Positions 47,035 to 57,891 of a stretch of 64,000 nucleotides of DNA are shown piece by piece. The position numbers were made by a program, and so were the translations under genes. The DNA is from Calycina herbarum. Lineage: Eukaryota; Ascomycota; Leotiomycetes; Helotiales; Pezizellaceae. Each line of letters begins with the position of its first letter. The first letter of the stretch is position 1. The notes beneath the pieces were generated by a model, which saw only the letters and a program-made list of their open reading frames with translations, ran no database searches and was not told where the DNA came from. The stretch is taken from the NCBI GenBank assembly GCA_001414485.1, contig LLEY01000157.1, forward strand, positions 1 through 64,000. Direction: 5' to 3'.

Positions 47035-47310
47035 GTTACACGACTTATTAACTGCAGTGTTGTGTTGGTTAACGTAGCTTTTATGCCTATAGGGTTGGGG
47101 TCTTTGTACATGACTTATGCAAATCTGTGTCCCAAATAATCGATTCCGTTCAACCTTGCCTTTGAGCCTCGCTTCGTAGCACAGAGTATTTGAATCTGAT
47201 GGCTTTAACCAATGAACGGATTTCAATGCTAGACTCTCCACAGAAGATAAGAAAAAAATTTCACGATAGGACCTGTGGGCAGGGCATCCACCAATTATCA
47301 TCTTTTCATG
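47035..47310. repeat. Right flank of island with minisatellite boxes
   Basis: Non-AT-rich sequence resumes here. It holds the right arm of the bracketing inverted repeat (47115-47148), then box A-like sequence CCACAGAAGATAAGAAAA near 47238, resuming the two-box minisatellite of 33.2-34.8 kb. Confidence 0.5.
47115..47148 (-). repeat. Right arm of island-bracketing inverted repeat
   Basis: Reverse complement of 35427-35460 with one mismatch out of 34. See the left arm. Confidence 0.75.
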
Positions 47311-49932
47311 CTACACCTTCCAGGAAAGACAAGAAAACGGCGGGCCGCAAAGATATTCATGCAGGGCCACATTGCATCCGAGTACTCCCGGTGGACACGG
47401 AACGTGGCACCATTTCTTATGCTTATGTCTTGGCATCCAAAACCACCCCTCCTCAAACTCACCAACCCCCCTCCCCAAAACCTTCATCCCGCCCCCCTTC
47501 AACAAATAAACAACCCTCTTCCTCCCCACCTCCACCTCCTCATCCTCACTCTCACTCTCACTATTCTCCTCCCTCTCCACATCCTTAATCCCCTCCACGA
47601 CCCTCCTAACAAGATACCGATCATGACTAATCACAACAATCGCCCCATTCCACCCACTCAACGCCTCCGCCAGCGCAGTCACAGTATGAAAATCCAAATG
47701 CGTCGTGATCTCATCCAGCATAAGTAACTGCGGACTCTTCCACACCAACCTCGCGATCGCAAGTCTCACAAGTTGACCGCCGGAGAGTTTACGGAGGGGG
47801 ACGTCACTTGCTGTTCTACCGGGTAAACCTAGACTCCCTAAGAGACCGCGGATTTCTCCCTCGTCGAGTTTGTCGTTTTCTGTGTCGGCGCTGATTTCTT
47901 TGGTGAGGAGGGAAAGAGCTGTGAGTTCTTGGTCTACGATACCTAGTTGTTGGAGTTCTTCGACGGCGTGTTGGGAGTAGTATCCTAATCGCAGACGAGG
48001 GTGGTGGGTTTTGTGGTTTCGGTGAGGAGTTTTATGAGGGTTGATTTCCCGGCGCCGTTGAGACCTATGAAGCCTAGTCGGTCGCCGGTGTGGATTATTA
48101 GGTTGATGTCTGAGAGGACTGTTGGTGCTGGTGTGGAGGATATCTGGTGTCAAGTGTCAGTGGTTTTGTTTTGGGGCATTTCCCCGAATCGACTTACCTT
48201 CGCGACAGGGTACTTGAAAGTCACACCCTCCAAAGAAACCAAAGGCCCAGGAAATCTCAAATCAGGAGCCATCGGAAGCACAATAGAGACACCCTTCTCA
48301 TCAGCTGGGATATCGATCTCGGCCCTCGAACTCAAATGAAAGCCAGCCAAATCGCGATTCAACTTGAATCGTCCACCACTTGCACTTTTCTGCATCCCCA
48401 TTCTATCATCCAACTTCTTTTGTCTGGACTTGGCCTGTCTCAATTTATTATCATCACCAGCCGCTTTTCCTTGTTTGATATTTTGTTGAATGGTGTTCTG
48501 AATGTGCGATTTTTGCTTTTCTTGAGCATCTCGCATCCGGGTGAGATATTTCTGTTTGTCACGAATGGATTTATCAAAAGCGGTTAGGGAACCACGGAAA
48601 TAGGTGAGTGTGTGGTCACGGAGGATAATCAGTTCCTGGCAAATTGCATTGATGAAATTCCAGTCATGAGAGACAAGAACGACGGTAGGTGGATCGGGAG
48701 AGTCTCGGAGCTGAATCAAATATCGTTCGAGCCAGATAATACCCAAAAGGTCCAGGAAATTTGTTGGTTCATCGAGAATTAGGATATCGGTTGGTTGGAG
48801 GAGAACACTTGCCAGGTTGGTACGCATTCGCCAACCCCCAGAAAGGGTTGAGATGGGTTTGTCGAAATTGGCTTTTGGAAAACCGAGACCTGTGAGGATA
48901 CTTTTGGCTTTGCTTTCTATGTCTGCAACTCTGGAGGGCTCGACCTGGGATTGAAGATCGGCGAGAAGATCACTTGCTTCAGCAGTCTCTTCTTGTATAG
49001 TTGCTTCTGAGATTTCCTCGTCTTTTTGTGCAAGTCTAGATGCTGGAGTTAGTACCATGCTCATTGGGATTCCTGGATACCCCGATTTACCTATCAGCAG
49101 ACTCGGCAACTTTCTTTTCAAACGCGGTCAGAGATTTTCGAGCAGCCATTCCACGGGTGCCACTTCGAAGACGAGCATCCTTGTCGAGCTCAAACAATTC
49201 TTTCTTCAGACGATCATGATGAAGTTGTCTAAATGCTCTGACAGGAGCCAGAGGAGATTCTTGTCCTTCGATAGCTTTGAAGAGTACTACCAAATCATTA
49301 GCTAGTGTTGTTACGGTGAAATCGTTGTGCTACGTACCATCTATTTCTTGTTGGATTTCATTCCTTGAAGTAGCTTTGTCAATCACTTCTTCCAAAACCG
49401 ATAACTGGGGTTTCGACGATGATGCACCTGTTGATGAACTTTGGTGGCTGTCACCTGACGCCTTGTCTGCATCTGTTTGTTGAAGGATGGATATTCTGGT
49501 TTGAATTGGGATTCCAGGAATTAGTTTCTGGGCAGTTGCCTTTAGTAATGCTAATTTACACTGTTAGTTCTCTTTTATCAAAATGTTGACAAATTCATGA
49601 GGACTGGCCTCGTTCAACAAGAAGAAATCACTTACTCGACTTTCCGGTGCCATTTCGACCAATCAAAGCATAGTGTACCCCGGCCTTGAGCTTCAGACTT
49701 GCGCCTGATAAAATCTCGAGCCCTTCCGCTCTCGCTTTGCCTTTGGGTTTCGGTGCATTTTTTGCAGGTGCTGAGGTTACGGTGATATTTAAACCCTCAA
49801 TGTCAAGCTACATCCATGTTAATACGAGCACTGCTCAGTCGGCTTTCCCCTTACCTCTTGATAAACAGGGTTCTTAATATCAAACCTCGTTTGCTTACTA
49901 GAGCAGAGGATTGTAGTTTCGGACTTGTCCAT
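47311..49932 (-). pseudogene. ABCF-type ATPase gene with internal frameshift
   Basis: Exons 49932-49855, 49807-49636, 49550-49338, 49286-49091, 49035-48198 and 48143 onward join cleanly and encode an ABCF (Gcn20/Arb1-type) protein with two ABC domains and no membrane segments. ABC1: GRNGTGKST, signature LSGGWRMR, Walker B LDEPTNFLD. ABC2: GLNGAGKST, then the frame hits TAG at 47985-47987. The continuation (LGYYSQH, LSGGQLVR, LDEITTHLD, VVISHDRYL) lies in another frame, and a few residues expected between the Walker A helix and GYYSQH are missing, so a small out-of-frame deletion occurred near 47995-48010. No intron can repair it. The Walker B region also departs from the usual DEPTNHLD, and the last 40 codons run into minisatellite sequence (47311-47440). 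ABCF proteins work in ribosome biogenesis and translation control. This copy is probably a pseudogene, or makes a protein truncated in ABC2. Confidence 0.8.
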
Positions 49933-51716
49933 AATGGTGGTGATGATGGTAGTGAAAGCTTTTCGTGATTTGCAAGATTTGTTCTTGAAGAATGGAAAAA
50001 GCTGAAACGTAAAAACGTGACCAAAATTTCCTTGCTCGAAAAAGATTGTCTCCTCGATATCAAAAAAAAAAAAGGGGGGGGGGGGAAGAAGTGGTGCTTG
50101 TTGAGGTCACAAGAAAAAGGAAGACGCGATTCCGTTGAATTGCCGTTTGAACCCGATTCGGAAGTCACCCTTCACCAGCTCGGTCTGAGTCACTGGGATT
50201 TATTCACACTTGCAATAAATGCAGACTCGACTCATTTTCTTGCAAAGAGGCCTCTTGGCCATGTAGGATCGCTCGGAGGCGCTCTTTTCTAGTAATTTTT
50301 GTGGGATCGGACTGGACTGTTGGAACGCACAGCGCAATGTACTACCGCGATCGCGTCAGATCCAGATTGAGCACACGTAGACTCATCGACTACACACTGC
50401 CAGCACTTAATTGTTACAGAAAAAGTTTCGCACAAGAAGACTCGTGAAAGGGGGTTGCTCAGAGCTCGACGAGAGGTTTTATTTCCCCGCCACGCCAAAC
50501 ACGTGACTCGAACTATGAACCCAGCCGCCCGACCTCTTTCTGGAGTGAGATATGGAACACCCGAAATAGTTCATACGCTTCATTGGAGCAGTCTTTCTCC
50601 AGGTGAGCCGTCCGTGGAAATTTGCGCTTTATTTTTTGGGGGTTTTTCTCTCTATGAATCCCCCATTTACTGCTTTTACTTGTGCGATAATTTTTAGTCG
50701 CTTTTTTCAACACGCTTTTGCACACCACCAGATCCTGGGGTTGGAATGCAGTTTTGTTTGAGAAGAATATCCCTTCAAGTTCTGAGTTCTTGGTTGGTAC
50801 GTGACGGTCATTTTATGGGAGGGTGTGGCGTTTGCTTTCTCCTCGTCGCAGCTGTTGGAAAATTCGGTGGGTTCCTTATTGATATTGTTAGGGAAGGAAC
50901 CCTATGATGGCAGCAATACAATCCCATTCGATGTGCCAACTCCTGGTCCAACTTTAATGGCCTTCGCGTTCGCTCGCGTTGTATCCCTTGAAGATATCAT
51001 TGCTTGTTGATGGCCTTGAGCTGTACCTTAGCAGAGCAAGTGGCTGAGCCTGAGCTCGAAGATATTGATGCCGTACTGGGTAATTTTGATGTGCTCGTAA
51101 CAGATCGAGGAATATATGCCAAAGGGGCCAAGTTCCCGGGGAGGGCGAAAGTTATCTTTCCAGCTGGGCATTTGCAATTTGTGAGTGGATCGCTTTTGCA
51201 GCAAACCATTGCCACAGCTCATAACACCGGCGTCAGACATCGTTTTGGTAACTTTCTATCATTAAGATAAGCAATTGGTTTGTTGCTCTGAGAGGACTTG
51301 CACAGTTAATGATGAGCGGAACTTATCTAGAAGCAAGAGTTACTCTGATCGCACCCAACTTTCACCCAAGTTGGAATAGTAATCGGTTAAGCGCTGTTGA
51401 CTTTACACCCCCGCCCTACTTCCAACGAGGTTGCAATCAATAAAAAGCCCTCGTGTTTTACCCGGACCCCAAATCTGGGAAATTGCACCTGTTGGTTTGG
51501 CTGTTGGTTAAGGCACAACCTTGTCTTCTCACTATGGCCAGTCCAACACAGGCCCGGCGTGAGCCTCAATGCGATGTGAATCACAATGCTGCTATGACTA
51601 GCCAGCCATCCGCCCAGGAGAACAATCACGATGTCCTGCAGATTGTCCTTTTCTTGCTTCTTCTATCTATAGTTTAATCCGGTTCATTTATCGTGCCTAC
51701 TTCATTCCTCAATACA
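49933..51716. other. Intergenic, 1.8 kb, with A12-G12 tract
   Basis: Contains a run of twelve A followed by twelve G (50062-50085) and no supportable gene. A stretch at 50801-51270 has weakly protein-like frames (for example AKGAKFPGRAKVIFPAGHLQ) broken by stops and may be an old gene relic of unknown family. Confidence 0.4.
50062..50085 (+). repeat. A12-G12 homopolymer pair
   Basis: Twelve consecutive A directly followed by twelve consecutive G on the plus strand, just upstream of the ABCF gene start. Such purine tracts can form triplex or quadruplex-like structures and are prone to length errors. Confidence 0.9.
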
Positions 51717-53550
51717 ATGTTCCGACAACTGTCTCTTTTTCGGAGGTACACACCCCTGATGTTCTTATCTACACGACAAATACGTTACATCGCAGTTGCC
51801 GCTACCCTACTCGCACTCTTCTTAATCTTACCCCAACACCCCTCATCACCAACAACCCCCGAAGAGCACAAACCGCCGAGTCCTTTCCGTATACAATTTC
51901 AGTTCAAAAAAGAGAGCACACAGGCCAGAATTGTTCGGGCGGATCGCCAGAAACAGGTCCGGGAGGCCTTTCTCCACGCCTGGAAAGGATATTCTGACTA
52001 TGCCTGGATGCACGATGAACTTGCACCTTTGTCAGGTGGTTTTAAGGACCCTTATGTTGGCTGGGCAGCGACACTGGTTGATGGACTTGACGCACTTTAC
52101 ATCTTAGGCCTTCACGATGAAGTCGAGCGTGCACTTAAAGCTCTGGAATCTATCGACTTTACAAAGCCCAATGCCGAGCGGGTGCCTGTCTTCGAGACAA
52201 CAATTAGATATCTTGGCGGCATGCTGGGAGCATACGATGTTAGTGACGAAAAGTACCCAATTCTGCTTCAGAAAGCGGACGAGCTTGGAGAGTTTCTATT
52301 TCGCTCGTTTGATACACCTAATGGGATACCAGTACCTTACTACTGGTGGGGAAAAACTGACCAGAAGCTGGAGGGGGAGAACGGTGTTATAATCGCTCAG
52401 ATAGGTGGGAAAGGAACACTTGAAGACTTGGGCATGTAGAACGAATAATGACACTCATAGGTTCTCTGTCACTTGAGTTCACTCGACTGGCGCAGCTGAC
52501 GGGGAAACGGAAATACTACGACGGGATAGCCAAAATTACGAATCATATCGATAACGCCCAAAATCAGACCCAAATTCCTGGACTTTGGCCCTCTCAAGTG
52601 GACACGCGAGGTCCTTCTTTTGATGGCGGATCATTTACCCTAGGGGCTTTTGCTGATTCGTTGTATGAGTACTTACCCAAGGTAAGACAACCAAAAACTT
52701 TCATGAATATAACCATATTTTAACATGACTAGCAACACCTGTTGTTGAATGGCCAGACAGACCAATATCTCCGAATGTATCGTACAGCACTTGAGAGCGC
52801 CTCCAAGTACCATTTCTTTCGTGCAAAAATGCCCGGTAACCAAGATATAATGTTCACAGGGGACCCACAAAGTTCCATTGGGAACGGAAATCCTTCGCTA
52901 CGCCCAGACGTCCAGCACTTATCATGTTTCGTTGGTGGCATGGTGGGCGTAGGAGCACGAATTAATGATTCTCCGTCAGAACTCAAGACCGCTATCCAGT
53001 TCACAAATAGCTGCGTCTGGGCATACCAAAACACCGCCACAGGAATAATGCCTGAGATCTTCTCTGTGGAAAAGTGCCCCGATGATGGCTCCTCATGTGA
53101 CTGGACAGACGAGAATACCACGGAAATGGGGAAGCAATACGGGTTCACGGCAATCCTAGATTCTAGTTATCAACTTCGTCCCGAGGCTATAGAGAGCGTG
53201 TTTGTAATGTATCGGATTACTGGGGATCCTATCTGGCAGGAAAAAGGATGGTTTATGTTCCAGGCCATTATGAATTATACAACTACCGGGCTTGCAAATG
53301 CGCGTATCAGAGATGTCACCAACGCAAATGACCCCGGGAAGACTGATGAAACGGAGAGTTTTTGGTTGGCGGAGACACTGAAGTATTTTTATTTGTTGTT
53401 CAGTGAGCCGGATCTCGTGAGTCTAGATGACTTTGTACTGTGAGTATTGAACTGATACATTTCTGTCTATCTCGCTTAACATGCTAATAAATATTTAGTA
53501 ATACGGAGGCACATCCATTTCGACAACGAGATAGCTTGATTGAACTGTGA
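51717..53550 (+). CDS. GH47 class I alpha-1,2-mannosidase
   Basis: Exons 51717-52404, 52461-52681, 52733-53439 and 53499-53550 give 555 residues. The frame reaches further upstream only from a GTG, so ATG 51717 is used. The short basic cytoplasmic N-terminus is followed by one transmembrane helix near residues 23-40 (YIAVAATLLALFLILP), a type II topology usual for Golgi or ER mannosidases. The catalytic barrel shows GH47 blocks: YAWMHDELAPLSGG, LVDGLDALYILGL, IGSLSLEFTRLAQLTGKRKY, HLSCFVGGM, YQLRPEAIESVFVMYRITGD, and the C-terminal NTEAHPF with the calcium-binding threonine. It trims alpha-1,2-mannose from N-glycans. Length and motifs are complete. Confidence 0.95.
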
Positions 53551-54670
53551 AACCTTGTTGGAGGATTATACGTAGTGTGATGCATGGATTAAACATCAAG
53601 AATATCCAGTCAAGTCCAGTCAATCGACGCAACCCCCACGACGACCTCGAAAACTGCAAACACCTCACAGAAATCATTTCAATACCAGGTTATGGCATTG
53701 AATGTATGGCGCTTAGTTTTGGACTTAACTACTGTTGGAAATGTGCAATGAGCTTAACATTCAAAGAGCTATTTAAGCTGGCTACTTATAGCCAAAAGGG
53801 ACGCTAGCAGCGCCAAGAGACTAGCTAAGCGAGTAGGCATGTGACCAGCAAACAAGAGACTATTCACTCTTGCAATAACTACGTCTGCTGGAAGCATTCC
53901 TGTCCTCATTGGCTGGTCTCCGGGCGCAAGAGGGGCGTGTTTTCTCTTGTCCACGAGGTGTTTTGGGGATTTCTTCTCAGGTCGCTGATTTGCCAAGTTA
54001 CGAACTTCGAAGCTTTACTAGAGGAGAAGTGAAGGAAACTCGCCATTGTGTTGTGTGGGATTGAAGAGGTTTATATGACGGATCCTCCGCTGAAGGCCAT
54101 TCGGCGGCCTTTGTTAGCTTTGTCACACCCCATTTCATTTCCTCAAAATCCGACCTTCGAATCCAAACAGGTCGAAATAGTTGGACGTGTCACTCGAGAA
54201 TTATGTTTCACTTCGGGCCTCACTTGGAAATTCTTTACTCGGAGATACTTCACAATTCGTTGAGAGAGACTTCGGAAAAATTATGGAGGACGCGGTCGCA
54301 AGTCAAGGCATTGTAGGCTTCTGCACTGTAAAGTGCTTTAAGGATAGCGGTCTAGGAGACGTCAGGGGGCCCGTAACCACTGATTGGACCTTGAAAAATC
54401 CTCTTTACAGCCTCCCACTGGCTACAGAAGACGAAAGGAGTTCAATCAAGCGGTCCAACCACGCTTCAGGGCGTTTGGAAGCCTCAATATCTAAAGACCG
54501 CGTCCTCCGTACTTCGCTCGAAAGTTTTACTTATTTTATGTCGGAGATGTCACTTCCACTGTTTGTTTTACTTCGGAGAAAATATTTTCGCGTCTTCATA
54601 ATAACCTCTTCGCCCTTTCGCACACAACGGAATTTTGGAAATGGAATTAACGAGATTTTAGAAAGAAATC
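53551..54670. other. Intergenic with possible small inverted-repeat element
   Basis: About 1.1 kb. Between about 54260 and 54530, GGAGGACGCGGTC (54285-54297) faces its reverse complement GACCGCGTCCTCC (54496-54508), with looser matches beyond, which could be a MITE. The frame at 54181-54759 overlaps this and has no family features. TCGGA-type motifs recur here as at 1.4-1.75 kb. Confidence 0.35.
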
Positions 54671-56658
54671 TCAATTGGCGTTCTCTTCAAGTTCAGCACA
54701 TCTCTCATTCCCACCACTCTCCACCGCGGCAACCTCTCTGGCAGGTAACTCATGGGTAACCCCACTTGCATCTGGGCTATCAAGTTCAGCTCTTGAGACC
54801 CCATCTATCTCAATTCGTGGACTTTCAAGCTCATTTCTCGATATACCGGCTATGGGACTTTCCAATTCATATTTCAACCTCCCATCAATCTCTGTACACG
54901 GACTCTCCAACTCATATTTCTCACACCCATCCGCCTCCGGAAAACCGTCAGAAAATGGCGTAGCGAGTTCGTATTTCGGCGCGGCTGCACTTTCATGGGT
55001 ACCACCCAAATTTCCCTTCGTAAACTGACCCTCCAATTCCGGCGTCAAGAAATTCTTAGGGGCCTCACGGTAAAACCTTCTACTTGCGGAATCCAGCTTG
55101 TGGAGGTCATTTTGGTTTTCTTCTCGTCGACGACGTCGTGGTTTGATAATTCGGAACATGACAATGGATCCTGTTTCTATGATTAAGATGAGAATGACTG
55201 CTGCTGCAATGATTCCTCCGATTATACCACCGCTTAATTTTGAAGATGACGGTGGGGCTGTTGAAGTGGTATTTTCTGAAGTCTCGCTGAGAGGTGGGAG
55301 AATTGGAATCAGTATCGCTGGTATGTTGCTAGTGTCGTATTTGGATTGTGAGATTGCGAAGTTTCTTCGTTCGTAGTCAGCAATTATGTAGGCTTCTTGG
55401 AGGAAGGTACGTCCAAGGGTGTATTGACTTTCGTTTGCAGCTCTCTTTAGCGCAAGGTAACGAGTGCTGGTGTTGACAAGGGGATATTGAGCTGTTAAGT
55501 CGAAAGCAGCGTAAGGTAAAGTAATATTGATATTTGTTCTTCGTTATTTGTGAGCGTGAATGTGATATTCGAGTTCTGAGACTTTAGAACAATGTGTTGT
55601 TTTTTTGCTCAGAAGATAAAGTGATGAAGTTGAATCGTAGCTTGAGTTGAAGGCAGCTTCGAATAGTTTGCATGCTTCCTGTGGGAGATAGATATAAGGT
55701 ATGGTGGAGTTGATAAATGCGGATATTTTTTGAGGGAGCAATTGAGTTGCGGATGTTGAGTTTGATGTGGTGATGCTGCTAATTGTTACCGTGAGGTCGC
55801 GTGCTTCTTGTTGTGAAAACGGAAAGTTTATGTTGTTAGGTATAAATCTGAAGGAGTCATAACCACTAAGTGTAAGACTTCCAAGAACTTTGTTGAGACC
55901 TTAATTCTGTCAAATTATAGAACTCTAGATTTCGAGAAAGGTTACTTACGATATTGGTTTCCAGCCGTGTAACCCCAAGAGAGACTTAGTATCAAATTAT
56001 GTTCCCAGAGAGTCTCGATGAAGCTAGAAATTGGTTCATTGAAAGTCGAGAAATTGCTCGGACGTGGACATAGTCCAAACAAGCCCAAGTAGAAATCCTA
56101 GCAGAAAATTATTACCCCTACTCGCTTCACTTTTGAATACTCACATACCTTTGAAGCAATCCCTGCAGTTGTCTGATTCATCAAACACGGACCCCCGCTT
56201 CCTTTCCACTCCAAAGTGATATTGTTAAATCCATGAAGACCATTTCCATAGATTCCTAAATCCTCTTCCAATCCAAGATTGAAGAGTCCGTTGGGGGAGG
56301 CAGGATTTGGAAACCAGGTACTTGAAGAATTTGGCATGAACACACTACCTCGTGACTTTGAACAATCCACTAGATCAGAGGTGGTCATCCCTGGGGAACA
56401 ACAACCCAGGTTTGGGTTGATGCTGTTGAGATCATAACTTTTACATTTTGACTGGGTGTTCCGATTTGGAGAGCAATTGAGGACCATGGGCCATCATTGC
56501 CTTCCCTATTTAGACACTTGTCAGTATTGTTCTAGTTTCTTTTTGAGTGGACATTGAAGTACCAATCTTGTGATGCTGGAATTCCAATAGGTGATGAATG
56601 ACTCGCTCGAGGGGACTTGGGTCCTCCTTTTACAACTTCGTTCGAGTATTGGCCCATT
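54671..56658 (-). pseudogene. Membrane-anchored pepsin-like (A1) protein, non-catalytic and frameshifted
   Basis: Minus-strand exons near 56658-56563, 56505-56149, 56097-55950 and 55899-54671 rebuild an A1 aspartic-peptidase-like ectodomain: SQDWEGNDGPWSSIALQIGT, ISTASTQTWVV, GLFGLCPRPSNFSTF, LSWGYTAGNQY, VLGSLTLSGYDSFRFIPNN, LGRTFLQEAYIIADYERR. Both DTG active sites are changed (STA and NST), so it cannot be a protease; such dead homologues are common in filamentous fungi. Then come a transmembrane helix (GGIIGGIIAAAVILILII), a basic RRRRR stop-transfer and a tail with repeated (Y/N)ELESP/YELATP/AELDSP units. Three single-base frame changes (about 56388, in the A7 run near 55601-55607, and about 55530-55545) break the frame. 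It is a pseudogene unless these are assembly errors. The signal-peptide start was not located; the upstream limit is approximate. Confidence 0.75.
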
Positions 56659-57469
56659 TTAAGAACGCGTGCCAGTATTCAAGCGCATTTGGGATAGGGA
56701 GGGCAACTTCTTGTGATCTCCTCCGCATCACCAAATGCCGGATTTCTGGCTTGCTACGAAGTAGAAAAACAAGTATAACTTCACTAAGTGAAAGAAAGTA
56801 AAGCGAGTCGCACTTCAAACTTAATACTTGAAAGAAGACTACACATGTTATGCAAGATCGTGGCGTTCACAATGTGAAAGATGGGAAAAGCAATCACACC
56901 GTCTCGTCTATACTCGCTTAAAGCTGGAGTGGTTTGTTGTGCGAATCGCACAAGCAGCGGGGAAGGAGGCTGTGACCGGCAAATGCTAGCGATTTGGAGA
57001 TCCCTCCAATCGCGATTTGATATCTTCTTTATCAATAATTCATATCTAGCCTCGTTTATTTTGACGAATAAGCGTCCGTGGAATTCGGACCCGAGATACC
57101 ACTATGGAAAGGTGCTCCACGTGGCCAACGGTCTTTTACAGTTTAGCTACAATGTTATGCATAAGCGCCCATGTATTCCCTACGGGTGTGGCTCCAACTA
57201 TGAACTAGTATGTACTCTCGAGAACGCCACGAGGGATTATAGTACTTTTCTCCTCTGCGGGAAATACCCTAATCTGTGCTGTTCGCACATTTCGTCTTCG
57301 GCTCTTTGCCTTTGAGGCACAGCAGAGAAGAAGAACCGAAATATTGAATTTGATAATTTTGGTTTTACTTCCTGGTGGGTGTTGGTGATGTATGTATAGT
57401 GAGCTTTTCCCGCTCGCATTGGAATGGCTAGATGACTTTGTGGATAAATAATTACCATTGCACTTCAAT
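56659..57469. other. Intergenic, 0.8 kb
   Basis: Upstream of the pepsin-like gene. It probably includes its missing first exon or promoter. Frames at 56881-57315 and 57205-57468 show no family features. Confidence 0.35.
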
Positions 57470-57694
57470 ATGTCTCTAACACTATCACTTCTTTACATGG
57501 GCCTTGCTGGCTTTCCATTTGCTGCAACTATTGATACTGGAGATAGAACTTCCAGCAATTCAACCGACATTTTGAACCCAATTCTAACCCCGATCATCGT
57601 TTGTGCAAGCCTCGAGGACAGACCGACTTCGGTTACGGCTTTACTCAATACTTGCGGGCCTATTCATGGCCCTATTTCTTCCAGTGGTCTGTGA
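57470..57694 (+). CDS. Candidate small secreted protein
   Basis: ATG at 57470 opens a 74-residue frame with a convincing signal peptide (MSLTLSLLYMGLAGFPFAA) and a short mature part rich in T, S and P with two cysteines (IIVCASL, LNTCGPI) and one NST sequon. No family recognised. It may have further exons downstream (the frame ends shortly after TTCCAGTGGTCTG). It ends 198 bases before the stop of the convergent permease gene. Confidence 0.3.
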   Translation: MSLTLSLLYMGLAGFPFAATIDTGDRTSSNSTDILNPILTPIIVCASLEDRPTSVTALLNTCGPIHGPISSSGL

Positions 57695-57891
57695 GTGTAG
57701 TATTTGAACTTAATAAGTGTAATCTGACAACAAGACCACTATTTCAAACATCTCAATACAACTTCTTATCTTTCTCTCCCTCTCTCTCTCAAAAAAAGAA
57801 AACTCTCCCCCAACCTAAAAAATCAAGAAAGTAAAGGCTCCAAACCCAACCATCATCAGTACTAGAACCAAAAGAAATACACACGCGAAAT

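Noticed and set aside
47190..47727. Plus-strand proline/histidine-rich ORFs opposite the ABCF gene
   Set aside because: Shadow frames of the acidic and glycine-rich 3' end of the ABCF gene on the other strand.
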